From contig JBDHZK010000028.1 of NCBI GenBank assembly GCA_039811865.1, forward strand, positions 1 through 23,322: 23,322 nucleotides of DNA. Reading direction: 5' to 3'. The position numbers and the translations under genes were made by a program. Origin of the DNA: JBDHZK01 sp039811865 (GTDB lineage: Bacteria; Actinomycetota; Actinomycetes; Propionibacteriales; Propionibacteriaceae). Positions 13,783 to 22,075 of this stretch are shown here, in pieces. Within the stretch, counting starts at the first letter, position 1, and every line of letters starts with the position of its first letter. Under the pieces are notes generated by a model that was not told the DNA's origin, searched no databases, and saw nothing but the letters and a program-made list of their open reading frames with translations.

Positions 13783-16221
13783 ATGCGCTTTCCGCGGGTC
13801 TGGCGGCTCCTGCCGGGACTGGGCGCCCTGGGGGCAATGCTGACGGCCTGGTCCTTGACCGGGGTGCCGGTCGGCCAGGGCCTGCTCTACCTCGCCGCCT
13901 TCGCCTGGACGGTCGTGGTGCCCGGCGTCCTCGTCCACCGTGCGTTGCGGGGACGTCCGAAGCAGTTGATCGCCGACCTCGCCCTCGGCGCCGGCGTCGG
14001 ACTGGTGCTGCAACTGGCGGCCTGGGCACTGCTCACCCTGACCCACTTGCAGCGCTGGACGCTGGCCTGGCCGGCGGTCGTGGTGGTCGTGTTCTTGCTG
14101 GTGCCGCGACTTCGAGAATCGTTCGCGTGCCCGCGCTACCCACGCGTCCTGCATCCGGCCGCCGGCTGGCTCGCCCTGGCGGCCTTCGCGTTGGCCCTGA
14201 CGGCCTACGCGTGGCGGGTGATGGCGACCTCGGCGCTGCCGCCCGGGCCGATGAACTGGTATCAGGACAACTTCTGGCATCTGGCGGCGGCCGCGGAACT
14301 GATGCGGAGCTTGCCGCCCGAGGTGCCGCAGGTCGCCGGGGTGCCCTTCAACTACCACTGGTTCGCCGACGCCCACATGGCCTCGATGGCCTCGGCAACC
14401 GGTATCGACCTGCCGAGTGTGGCCGTCCGGCTTTGGGCGCCACCGGTGTTGGGTGTCGGGGTTGCCCTGTGCTTGGCGGCCGCCATCCGGCTCACCGGAC
14501 GTGCCTGGCCCGGGGCGGTGGCCGCGTGGTTGGTGGCGGTCAGCCCGGCGATTCCGTTCTCGTCGTGGTTCAGCCTGCCGGGATCAGGCGTGCTGGTGAT
14601 GGACAGCCCTTCGCAGCTCTACGCGTTCCCCGTCCTGGTCATGCTGATCGACGCGCTCGGCGCGTGCGTCCTGGGCCAGGGTGATTGGCGCACCAGGCTG
14701 CCCGATTGGGGCATCTTGGCCGCTGTCGCCCTGACAGCTACCGGCGCGAAGTCGTCCCTGCTGCCGGTGACGCTCGCCGGCCTGCTGGCGGCGGGCATCG
14801 CCGCCCTGGTCGTCCGCGCCCGGCGCATCGTCATCGTGATCTGTGGTGCGGTGGCAGCTTTGGCGGTGCTGGCCACCAAGCCGTTGGTGGCTGGCGGCAG
14901 CGCCGGGGTGGGAATGCAATGGTTCTCCAGCGTCCGCGCGACGAATGCCTGGATCGTCTTCGCCGACCTCAAACCCGTCACGGTCAGCACGGCTCCGCTG
15001 CTACCCGGGCTGGACCGCCCGGGTGGGGTTCAGTTGCTGGTGATTCTGCTCGTGGCCTACTTCGTCCAGTTCGCCTGGCTGGCGGTCGGCTTCCCGGCGC
15101 TCGGGCGTAACCCGATGAGCTGGTTGCTGCTCGGCATGGGCGTTGGCGGCTGGTGGGCCATGATGCTGGTCAATCACGACGGGATGTCGCAGATCTACTT
15201 CATGTCGGGGGCCGTGATCGGTTGGGCCCTGTTGGCCGCCTGGGGATTCTCCCGTTCGTGGGAGCGGGCCGTGGCGATGATGGGAGTCCGGGTGTCGGCA
15301 TCGGCCGCGTTGATCGGGGCCCCGCTCGGCATCTGTCTAGCCGCCGCCGCCCAGTGGGTCGGTGGGACGGGCGCCGACCCGGCAACGTACGTCACGGCGA
15401 TCTCCGGGTCCGTCCTGGTGTTCGCGGTCGTCGCCATGTTGGGCGCCGGCGCGTTGGTCGCGTTGGCCATGCTGGAGCGGGCGAGGGCCGCGGCCGCGTT
15501 GAGCGTGGCGATGGCGACCGCACTGATCTCAGCCGCGTCGATGCCGACCGCCATGCGCTTCGTGCCCGCGCTGGTGAGCCCGCCCACCGCCGTCCAGGCC
15601 AGCGCTTTGGGTTTGGCCGTGGCCGCGCTGCTGGCGGCCGTGGTACTGCTCCCGGCGCGGCACTGGTGGTCGAAGTCGGGGGACATCCTCACCGGGATGA
15701 GCGCGTTCGCACTCGTCGTGGTGATCGGATTCGGCCTGGTGCTCGGGACGCCACCCCGGGTCGTCCCGGCGCCACCGGTGAAGGAGACGATCTCGGTGGA
15801 CGAGGTGGGCGCCGCGCGCTTCCTGGCGTCTCGGGCCGGCCTGGACGACATCGTGGCCACCAACGTCCACTGCCTCGCCAAGCGCACCGTCAACAACTGC
15901 GATGCCCGCGCGTTCTGGGTGAGCGCGCTGACTCAACGGCGCGTCCTGGTCGAGGGCTGGGCCTACACCGAGGCCGCGCACCTGGCGCACGGCGTCAACG
16001 GCCTGCGCTACGCCCAGCAGCCGTTCCCCGATCAGGCGCTGTTCGCGTTGAACCAGGCGGCCTTCGGCGCCCCCACCCCGGACGTCCTCGCTGCGTTGCG
16101 CGCGCGGGGCGTCCGTTGGCTCTACGCCGATCCGGCCGCCAGTGCCGTTTCGCCGGCTCTGGCGAAGCTGGCCCGGCCGGTCTATCGGCAGGGTGAGGTA
16201 ACCGTTTACAGCCTCGATTGA
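13783..16221 (+). CDS. Large polytopic membrane protein, GT-C-like glycosyltransferase candidate
   Basis: The protein has 812 residues; the ATG lies one base after the stop of the GT2-GtrA gene. About 16-18 hydrophobic segments fill residues 10-665, leaving a long outer loop early on (about 145-205) with WYQDNFWHLAAAAELM (D162) and FNYHWFADAHMAS, and a soluble C-terminal tail (about 665-812) with two Cys near VHCLAK and NNCDAR. Large polytopic proteins with an acidic residue in the first outer loop next to a donor-making GT2 are typical GT-C enzymes that use polyprenyl-phosphate sugars outside the membrane. The family was not recognised with certainty, and no canonical ED/DD motif is certain beyond D162. 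With its neighbour it would complete a Gtr-like three-function glycosylation unit. Confidence 0.75.
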   Translation: MRFPRVWRLLPGLGALGAMLTAWSLTGVPVGQGLLYLAAFAWTVVVPGVLVHRALRGRPKQLIADLALGAGVGLVLQLAAWALLTLTHLQRWTLAWPAVVVVVFLLVPRLRESFACPRYPRVLHPAAGWLALAAFALALTAYAWRVMATSALPPGPMNWYQDNFWHLAAAAELMRSLPPEVPQVAGVPFNYHWFADAHMASMASATGIDLPSVAVRLWAPPVLGVGVALCLAAAIRLTGRAWPGAVAAWLVAVSPAIPFSSWFSLPGSGVLVMDSPSQLYAFPVLVMLIDALGACVLGQGDWRTRLPDWGILAAVALTATGAKSSLLPVTLAGLLAAGIAALVVRARRIVIVICGAVAALAVLATKPLVAGGSAGVGMQWFSSVRATNAWIVFADLKPVTVSTAPLLPGLDRPGGVQLLVILLVAYFVQFAWLAVGFPALGRNPMSWLLLGMGVGGWWAMMLVNHDGMSQIYFMSGAVIGWALLAAWGFSRSWERAVAMMGVRVSASAALIGAPLGICLAAAAQWVGGTGADPATYVTAISGSVLVFAVVAMLGAGALVALAMLERARAAAALSVAMATALISAASMPTAMRFVPALVSPPTAVQASALGLAVAALLAAVVLLPARHWWSKSGDILTGMSAFALVVVIGFGLVLGTPPRVVPAPPVKETISVDEVGAARFLASRAGLDDIVATNVHCLAKRTVNNCDARAFWVSALTQRRVLVEGWAYTEAAHLAHGVNGLRYAQQPFPDQALFALNQAAFGAPTPDVLAALRARGVRWLYADPAASAVSPALAKLARPVYRQGEVTVYSLD

Positions 16222-16259
16222 GCCGGGTCGCCGGCCCGCGGCCATGCTCACAAGGGGTT

Positions 16260-16288
16260 TTGGTGCTCGTCACAAAAAATGCGATGAT
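16260..16288 (+). promoter_or_regulatory. Promoter of a probably leaderless mRNA
   Basis: TTGGTG (16260-16265), a 17-nt spacer, GATGAT (16283-16288) and then 6 nt to the A of the ATG at 16295. This puts the transcription start at the start codon. No Shine-Dalgarno sequence precedes the ATG, as expected for a leaderless transcript. Confidence 0.5.
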
Positions 16289-16294
16289 AGTGAC

Positions 16295-17074
16295 ATGCGA
16301 AAACCTCGCGACATTGAATGCTGGCTCACCGACATGGACGGTGTGCTGGTGCACGAGAACCAAGCCATCCCTGGCGCGAACGAACTGATCAACCGCTGGG
16401 TGGACACCTCCCGGCGCTTCCTGGTGCTGACCAACAACTCCATCTTCACCCCGCGCGACCTCGCCGCTCGGCTGCACAAGTCCGGGCTGCGGGTGCCCGA
16501 GGAGAACATCTGGACGTCCGCTATGGCGACCGGGGCCTTCCTGGCCAACCAGCCGGGCAACAAGACCGCCTACGTCATCGGCGAGGCCGGGCTGACGACG
16601 GCGCTGCACGAGGCCGGCTTCGTCCTGACCGACCAGGACCCCGACTACGTGGTGCTGGGCGAAACCCGCACGTACTCGTTCGAGGCGATCACGAAGGCGA
16701 TCCGCCTGATCACCGACGGCGCCCGGTTCATCACCACCAACCCGGACACCTCCGGCCCCTCGCCTGAGGGACTGCTCCCGGCCACCGGTGCCGTGGCCGC
16801 GATGATCACCTCGGCGACCAACCGGAAGCCGTACGTGGTCGGCAAGCCGAATCCGATGATGTTCCGCTCCGCGATGAACCGCATCGAGGCACACTCCGAG
16901 ACCACCGCGATGATCGGCGACCGGATGGATACCGACATCGTGGCCGGCATGGAGGCGGGCCTGCACACGGTCCTCGTCCTGACCGGTCTGACCACGCCGG
17001 CCGACGTCGAGCGTTACCCCTTCCGGCCCAGCCAGATGCTGGACTCCGTCGCGGACCTGATCCCCGAGATCTGA
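16295..17074 (+). CDS. HAD-IIA (NagD-like) phosphatase
   Basis: The protein has 259 residues. The ATG at 16295 is preferred over one 17 codons upstream because the family begins right before the WLTDMDG motif and the extra residues are not conserved-looking. HAD motif 1 is DMDG (nucleophile D13, acid D15), motif 2 is LTNN (45-48), the cap is the C2 type of NagD/p-nitrophenylphosphatases, motif 3 Lys is in VGKPNPMMF, and motif 4 is GDRMDTD (208-214). Cytoplasmic NagD-group enzymes hydrolyse nucleoside monophosphates and small sugar phosphates; the exact substrate is unknown. It is monocistronic: own promoter upstream, strong terminator downstream. Confidence 0.92.
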   Translation: MRKPRDIECWLTDMDGVLVHENQAIPGANELINRWVDTSRRFLVLTNNSIFTPRDLAARLHKSGLRVPEENIWTSAMATGAFLANQPGNKTAYVIGEAGLTTALHEAGFVLTDQDPDYVVLGETRTYSFEAITKAIRLITDGARFITTNPDTSGPSPEGLLPATGAVAAMITSATNRKPYVVGKPNPMMFRSAMNRIEAHSETTAMIGDRMDTDIVAGMEAGLHTVLVLTGLTTPADVERYPFRPSQMLDSVADLIPEI

Positions 17075-17131
17075 TCGCGCGGCGAGACGCCGTACCCGTG
17101 CCCGGCAACCGGGCGTGAACCCCAAGCCCTC

Positions 17132-17156
17132 AGGCGCCACTTCGGTGGCGCCTTTT
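17132..17156 (+). terminator. Rho-independent terminator of the HAD phosphatase gene
   Basis: Perfect 9-bp stem AGGCGCCAC/GTGGCGCCT with the stable TTCG tetraloop, followed by TTT. It begins 58 nt after the stop codon at 17074. Confidence 0.88.
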
Positions 17157-17173
17157 CGTCGCGCGGAGAGCTG

Positions 17174-17260
17174 CGCGTCGGCCCCGTGCGCCAGGGCCGA
17201 CGCGACGTGGTGAGGCGGGCTTCCCCCGCGAGGTTTCGGACGCAGCGGGCGGGGAAACCC
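17174..17260 (+). other. Two further hairpins ahead of the dCMP deaminase gene
   Basis: After the terminator and before the start codon at 17282 are (i) a perfect 11-bp stem CGCGTCGGCCC/GGGCCGACGCG (17174-17184 with 17194-17204, 9-nt loop) and (ii) arms GGGCTTCCCC (17217-17226) and GGGGAAACCC (17251-17260) with one mismatch and a 24-nt loop. Neither has a U-tract, so they are not plain terminators. They could be a structured leader or act on the minus strand. No known riboswitch family recognised. Confidence 0.5.
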
Positions 17261-17281
17261 CCGATGTGATGTGATCGCGGC

Positions 17282-17728
17282 GTGGCGACGCAGGTGCCCG
17301 GCTGGGACGACTATTTCCTTCAGATCGCGACGGCGGTGGCCGCACGCGCGAAGTGCACCCGGCGCCGGGTCGGCGCTGTCCTCGTGCTGGACCGCCGGAT
17401 CATCGCCACCGGCTACAACGGGGCCGCGCCGGGCAAGCCGGATTGTCTCGAGGGTGCCTGTCCGCGCGGACAGTTGTCGTACGACGCCGTTCCGGGCCTC
17501 GGCGACTACGACCGGCCGGGAACGCCCGGATTTTGCATCGCGATCCATGCGGAGGTGAACGCGCTGTTGTTCGCCACCCGCGACACCAAGGGCGCCACCG
17601 CCTACATCACCGATCCGCCCTGCCCGGGCTGCCGAAAGGCGCTGGCTGCGGCCGGCATCGTCCGGGCGGTCTGGTCCGGCGGCAGCCATGAGGGCGACCA
17701 GCTGACCGACTGGACGCACGAGGGCTGA
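17282..17728 (+). CDS. Deoxycytidylate (dCMP) deaminase family protein
   Basis: The protein has 148 residues with a GTG start; ATG triplets just upstream run into stops within one or two codons. The zinc-dependent deaminase motif is HAE (89-91) with PPCPGC (112-117, C114 and C117 as zinc ligands, E91 as proton shuttle). The length and the YNGAAPG/CP pattern in the first half fit the dCMP deaminase (ComEB-like) branch that makes dUMP for thymidylate synthesis, although tRNA or cytosine deaminases share the core motif. No good ribosome site is seen (GATGTGATG repeats precede the start), so the start is uncertain by a few codons. Six nt separate its stop from the NfeD-like gene. Confidence 0.85.
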   Translation: MATQVPGWDDYFLQIATAVAARAKCTRRRVGAVLVLDRRIIATGYNGAAPGKPDCLEGACPRGQLSYDAVPGLGDYDRPGTPGFCIAIHAEVNALLFATRDTKGATAYITDPPCPGCRKALAAAGIVRAVWSGGSHEGDQLTDWTHEG

Positions 17729-17733
17729 AATAG

Positions 17734-18240
17734 ATGGACCTCACCGTCTTTCTCGTCGTCGGTGGTCTCGGCATCGTGTTGTTGCTGCTGATGATCTTCG
17801 TCAGCGACCACCTGCATGGCGTCTTCGACGCCCTCGGGGGTGGGGAGTGGTTCACCGGCGCCGGTCTGGCCGCCTTTCTGGGCGCCTTCGGGTTCATCGG
17901 TGCGATCACGCTCTCGGCCTCGGGCAGCCTCGTTTGGGCCGTGCTCGCCGGGGTGGTGTCGGGGGTGCTGATCGGGGTGGGCGTCAGCTGGTTGACGATG
18001 CGCCTGCGGCAGCAGGACCACGGCGGCGCCGAGTTGCGCTCGGCCGGACTGGTCGGTCTGATCGGCACCGTGGTCAGTGACATTCCTCCCGGCGGACTGG
18101 GCGAGGTCAGCGTCGTGGCCGGCGGTCAGCTGACCAAGTTGAACGCCCGCGCCGCCGACCCTGTCCGCAGTGGAACCGAAGTCACCATCACCGACGTCCT
18201 GTCTCCGACGGCCGTCAAAGTGCGGCCGACCTATCGCTGA
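17734..18240 (+). CDS. NfeD-like membrane protein (flotillin partner)
   Basis: The protein has 168 residues. Three membrane helices (about 4-25, 46-64, 69-92) are followed by a soluble OB-fold region (about 100-168) with the NfeD signature: an early GLVGLIGTVVSDIPPGGLGEV strand pair and a late SGTEVTITDVLSPTAVKVRP strand pair. NfeD-like (YuaF-type) proteins are usually encoded beside flotillins and assist membrane microdomain function, and here a flotillin gene follows after 9 nt. The ribosome site is weak (GAGGG 9 nt upstream); translation may be coupled to the deaminase gene ending 6 nt earlier. Confidence 0.85.
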   Translation: MDLTVFLVVGGLGIVLLLLMIFVSDHLHGVFDALGGGEWFTGAGLAAFLGAFGFIGAITLSASGSLVWAVLAGVVSGVLIGVGVSWLTMRLRQQDHGGAELRSAGLVGLIGTVVSDIPPGGLGEVSVVAGGQLTKLNARAADPVRSGTEVTITDVLSPTAVKVRPTYR

Positions 18241-18249
18241 AAGGCGGAC

Positions 18250-19758
18250 ATGCCCCAGTTCTACGTCATCGTCATCGGAGTCGTCGGCCTCGTCGTGCTG
18301 CTGGCCCTGATCGGGATCATGATCGTCACCCGGTACAAGGTGGCCGGTCCCAACGAGGCCTACATCATCACCGGACGCCGCGGCAAGGAAGTCACGGACG
18401 CCGCCACCGGCGCCGTCTCGACCGATCTGTCCGGGCAAAAGGTCGTGATGGGCGGCGGGGTCTTTGTGCTGCCGTTCGTGCAGCGCCTCCACGTGCTCGA
18501 CCTGTCGAGCCGACGGATCATGGTGCAGATCCGCGGCGCGGTTTCGGGACAGGGCGTAAAGCTCAACCTCGACGGCGTCGCCATCGTCAAGGTGGGCGGC
18601 CACGAGGACTCGATCCGCGCCGCCGCCCAGCGCTTCTTGACCCAGCAGGAAGAGATCGAGACCTTCACCCAGGAGACGCTGGCGGGTGCCCTGCGCTCCA
18701 TCGTCGGATCGCTGTCGGTGGAGCAGATCATCCGCGACCGGGCGGCGTTCGCGCAGCGGGTCGCCGACGAGTCCGAGGCGTCGTTGACCGGCCAGGGCCT
18801 CGTGCTCGACACCTTCCAGATTCAAGACATCACCGACGACGGCACCTACCTCACCGACCTGGGCCGTCCCGAGGCGGCGCGCGTGGGCCAGATCGCGGCT
18901 GTCGCGGAGGCGGCGGCGCGCCAGGCTGCCGAGCAGTCCCGGCTCGCGGCCGAGCAGCAGATCGCGATCGCCAACCGCGAGCTCGTCCTGAAGAACGCCG
19001 AGATCCGCGCGGAAACCGACGCCGCGGCCGCCCAGGCCGCCGCCGCGGGGCCGCTCGCCCAAGCCGACCGGGACCAGGCGATCCTCGCCGAGCAGGAGAA
19101 GGTGGCCACCCGGCAGGCGGCGCTGAAGGACCGCCAGTTGGACACGGAGGTGCGCAAGCCCGCCGATGCCGAGCGGTATCGCGTGGAGCAGCAGGCGCAG
19201 GCCAGCCGCAACTCGGCGATCCTCCAGGCCGAGGCGCGCAAGGCGGCGTTGATCGCCGAGGCCGAGGCCGACGCGGAGAAGGCGCGACTGATCGGCGTCG
19301 GCGACAAGTCCCGCAGGTCAGCGCTCGCCGAGGCGGAAGCCATCGAAGGGGCCCGTCGTGGTGAGGCCGAAAAGGCTCGCCGCATCGCCGAGGCCGACGC
19401 CGTCCGTGCCGAGGGAGACGCCAAGGCCGCGTCGATCCTGGCCACGGGCCAGGCCGAGGCCGAGGCGATGAACAAGCGCGCGGACGCCTACGCCCGGTAC
19501 AACGAGGCGGCCGTGCTGGAGATGCTGGTCAACGTCCTGCCCCAGGTGGCCCGCGAGGTCGCCGCACCGATGTCGGCGATCGACAAGCTCACCGTGATCA
19601 GCACCGACGGCGCGGGCGAGGTGCCCAAGCAGGTGACCAGCAACGTCGTCCAGGTGCTGGAGATGCTCAAGAACACCACCGGTGTCGACTTCGGCAAGCT
19701 CGTGGCGAAGTATGCCGGCGGTGACGACGAGCCCGCGGCCCAGTTGAATCAGAACTAG
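18250..19758 (+). CDS. Flotillin (SPFH-domain membrane scaffold)
   Basis: The protein has 502 residues; ribosome site AAAGGCGGA is just before the ATG. One N-terminal membrane helix (about 5-27), an SPFH/band-7 domain (about 28-200, with YKVAGPNEAYIITGRRG at its start and DTFQIQDITD near its end), then a long Ala/Glu/Arg-rich coiled coil (about 205-420) with repeated EA steps (AEAEADAEKARL, EAEAIEGARRGEAEKARR), and a C-terminal flotillin tail (about 425-502). Flotillins oligomerise and organise functional membrane microdomains, acting with an NfeD partner, here the preceding gene. Length is typical. The following gene, 6 nt downstream, encodes a membrane histidine kinase, which suggests they are co-expressed. 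Confidence 0.93.
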   Translation: MPQFYVIVIGVVGLVVLLALIGIMIVTRYKVAGPNEAYIITGRRGKEVTDAATGAVSTDLSGQKVVMGGGVFVLPFVQRLHVLDLSSRRIMVQIRGAVSGQGVKLNLDGVAIVKVGGHEDSIRAAAQRFLTQQEEIETFTQETLAGALRSIVGSLSVEQIIRDRAAFAQRVADESEASLTGQGLVLDTFQIQDITDDGTYLTDLGRPEAARVGQIAAVAEAAARQAAEQSRLAAEQQIAIANRELVLKNAEIRAETDAAAAQAAAAGPLAQADRDQAILAEQEKVATRQAALKDRQLDTEVRKPADAERYRVEQQAQASRNSAILQAEARKAALIAEAEADAEKARLIGVGDKSRRSALAEAEAIEGARRGEAEKARRIAEADAVRAEGDAKAASILATGQAEAEAMNKRADAYARYNEAAVLEMLVNVLPQVAREVAAPMSAIDKLTVISTDGAGEVPKQVTSNVVQVLEMLKNTTGVDFGKLVAKYAGGDDEPAAQLNQN

Positions 19759-19764
19759 CCGCCG

Positions 19765-21996
19765 ATGCGAGGGGACGCGGGCCTGGCCAGCCGTGGGTTC
19801 GATCGGTGGACCAACCGCGCCTCCTCGTTCTTCGCGCTCGCCGCGGTGTGGCCCGCCTGGCTACTGGCCGCCAACCAAGTCCCCTCCCAGCGGCCCGCCT
19901 ACCTGCTGGCCGTCGGGGGCGCTCTGCTGGTCGTTGTGCTGGCCGGCCTGGTGCTGAGCTGGTTTGGTCGCGGTCACTGGGCCGCCCGGGCGTTTGCGCT
20001 GGTGATCGCGGTCGGCGTCCTCACCTGGCCGCTCAGTTGGACCAGCTCCGTGCCCCCAGACACCCAGCCCTGGCTGTGGATGTTCCTCGGGTTGGCGTCG
20101 GTTTGGGCCTCAGCCGGATTCGGCATCCGGCCCGCCCTTTGGTATTGCTTGGGCCTGGCGGTCGCGTTCGCGATGCTGCGGATGCTGCCGTCCGGGGGCC
20201 AGGTGAGCTTCGCCGGGGCCATGCAGGACGCGCTCACGCTGGTCAGCCAGGCGGCCGGCATCCTGATCGGTCTGGACTTCTTGCAGCGGGCTTGCCGCGA
20301 GTTGGACGGTTCGGTCGGCCGCACGCAGGCGGCCGAGGCCAACGCGGCCATGGAGGCAGCCCTGTTGGACGAGCGGCGGGTGCTGGACGGCGTCATCCAC
20401 GATCAGGTGATGACCTGCCTGGTGGCGGCCGCGCACGGCGCCGACGAGCGGCGCTCCGACGTATCCGCCCTCGCCGGCCAGGCATTGTCGGCTCTGGACC
20501 GCATCGGCGCCCAGCCGGAGGAGGCGCAAGCACCGGTGATCGCGCCCAGCCTGCGGCAACTGCTGGCCGACGTCGTCGCCAGCGTGGGCCCCAATGCCAG
20601 CTTCGATGCCGAGATCCCCGACCCCCGGCTGCGGGTGCCGCAGGGGGTGAGCCGAGCGATGGCGCAGGCCACGCGGGAGGCCGTGGCCAACGCTGAGCGT
20701 CACGCCCGCGCCGAACACATCGGCGTACACCTGCGGATCGCACCGCTCGACGACGCCGGCGGCGCCCGGGTCGAGGTTGAGATCTCCGATGACGGCATCG
20801 GCTTCGACCGATCCGCCGTCGATCCGCGGCGCTTGGGCATCCGCGTCTCGCTGATCGAGCGCATGGAGGTCGTCGCCGGGCAGGCGCGCGTCTGGTCGGC
20901 TCCCGGCGAGGGGACGTCAGTTCAGCTCGCCTGGAGCGGGACGGCCGGCGCGGCCGAGGTGAGCGCACCCGCGCAGCGGCGCGCCGAGGCGTCCCTGCTC
21001 GAGGTGATCGCCTCGCGACCGCTGGTCTGGCTCACCGCCGGCCTGATCGGTTTGCAGCTCGCGATCGGCCTGGCCAGCCTGGAGGAGTACACCTCGGCGG
21101 GCCCGGTCTGGCTCGCCTTCGCCGCCAGCCTGGGTGGGACGGCGGCGGTGCTGTGGCGTCCGGACGCGCGCCGCCTGGCGGTCCCGGCCGCGCTGCTGGC
21201 CGCGCTGAGCGTAGTGACGGTCACATCGCTGGTGACCAGCGTCCTGCCGCCCGGCTGGCCCGGCTACGCCACCTGGTTCGCGTCCTACAGCATGATCCTG
21301 CTCACCGTGCTCGTCGTCCGGGGCCACGACGTGCTGGCCTGGATCACGCTGGCGGCCTACGCGGTGCTCAGCGTCATCTGGGCCCGGGCCGCGGGCATCG
21401 GTTATGACGGAGCCGTCCGCGTGATCTTCGGGCCGCTGCTGTGGATGGTGCTCGGACGGCTGACCCTGCGGGCGCTGGTGCGCCTGTCGCGGCAGTACGC
21501 CGTCGCCCTGACCGCCTCGTGGGCGGCGGCGATAGCGGCGGCGTCGTCCTTCTCGGCGCTGGTGCGCCGCGAGGTCTGGGTGACGCAGGTGTCGGCCCTG
21601 GTGCGTTCGCTGCTGCTGCGCATCGTGAATGACCCGGCGCCGCTGACCGACGACGAACGTGCCCGCTGCCTGCTGCTCGAGGCCCGGCTGCGCGACCAGA
21701 TCGGCGCTCGCAATCTCCACTCGCTGGCCGTGGCCGAGGCGACCCAGGACGCCCGCGTTCGTGGCGTCAACGTGACCATGATCGACAACCGGGACGCCGA
21801 CCTGCCCGAGGAGCTGCGCCGGACGGCGCTGAAGCAACTCGAGGAGACCATCCGTTCGCACCCGAATGGACGCATCGTCGCGCGGACGGCACCGATCGGT
21901 TATCGCGAGGTGGTGACGATCCTGAGTGTCGGTGCCGGTGGCCTGACGCGGCTCACCAAGGTGCTCAGCGACGGCACCGTCGAGACAAGTGACTAA
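19765..21996 (+). CDS. Duplicated membrane sensor histidine kinase with a degenerate second half
   Basis: The protein has 743 residues. Half 1: four to six helices (about 22-175), a linker coil, a DHp-like helix with IHDQVM (phospho-acceptor candidate H212), and an HATPase domain (about 262-392) with N-box EAVANAERH (N309), SDDGIGFD (341-348) and a G2-like APGEGTSV (379-386). Half 2: a second set of helices (about 417-572), then residues 575-743 that echo DHp and HATPase shapes: VRREVWVTQVSALVRS at the His-helix position without His, and QLEETIRSH (691-699) at the N-box position with Asn replaced by Thr695; no DxGxG. This looks like an internal duplication with loss of catalysis in the second copy. 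No ribosome site is evident; the start is 6 nt after the flotillin stop, so coupling is likely. It probably signals to the response regulator at 22101. Confidence 0.8.
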   Translation: MRGDAGLASRGFDRWTNRASSFFALAAVWPAWLLAANQVPSQRPAYLLAVGGALLVVVLAGLVLSWFGRGHWAARAFALVIAVGVLTWPLSWTSSVPPDTQPWLWMFLGLASVWASAGFGIRPALWYCLGLAVAFAMLRMLPSGGQVSFAGAMQDALTLVSQAAGILIGLDFLQRACRELDGSVGRTQAAEANAAMEAALLDERRVLDGVIHDQVMTCLVAAAHGADERRSDVSALAGQALSALDRIGAQPEEAQAPVIAPSLRQLLADVVASVGPNASFDAEIPDPRLRVPQGVSRAMAQATREAVANAERHARAEHIGVHLRIAPLDDAGGARVEVEISDDGIGFDRSAVDPRRLGIRVSLIERMEVVAGQARVWSAPGEGTSVQLAWSGTAGAAEVSAPAQRRAEASLLEVIASRPLVWLTAGLIGLQLAIGLASLEEYTSAGPVWLAFAASLGGTAAVLWRPDARRLAVPAALLAALSVVTVTSLVTSVLPPGWPGYATWFASYSMILLTVLVVRGHDVLAWITLAAYAVLSVIWARAAGIGYDGAVRVIFGPLLWMVLGRLTLRALVRLSRQYAVALTASWAAAIAAASSFSALVRREVWVTQVSALVRSLLLRIVNDPAPLTDDERARCLLLEARLRDQIGARNLHSLAVAEATQDARVRGVNVTMIDNRDADLPEELRRTALKQLEETIRSHPNGRIVARTAPIGYREVVTILSVGAGGLTRLTKVLSDGTVETSD

Positions 21997-22015
21997 CTGC
22001 CGACCGCGAGCGGGG

Positions 22016-22075
22016 TAGCGTGATCGCGAGCGAATTTCCGCATGCCGGGGGGAACGAAATCGGATCGCTCGTTCC
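22016..22075 (+). promoter_or_regulatory. Candidate promoter and alternative-hairpin leader of the response regulator
   Basis: TAGCGT (22016-22021) could be a -10 with start near 22028. The leader then holds two hairpins that cannot form together: CGAGCGA/TCGCTCG (22027-22033 with 22065-22071, extended by ATTTC/GAAAT) and GGAACGA/TCGTTCC (22051-22057 with 22069-22075). Either the structure controls translation of the gene at 22101 or the repeats are operator sites. No -35 of quality is visible. Confidence 0.4.

Noticed and set aside
12485..13843. Long overlapping reading frames inside the glycosyltransferase genes and elsewhere (for example 7046-8980 minus, 2826-4382 plus, 15995-17719 minus)
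   Set aside because: They are shadows of real genes in high-GC DNA: Arg/Gly/Pro-rich, no motifs, and in conflict with frames that carry clear catalytic motifs.
16222..16245. GC-rich inverted repeat GCCGG/CCGGC after the 812-residue gene as a terminator
   Set aside because: The stem is only about 5 bp with alternative pairings and no U-tract; not strong enough to list.
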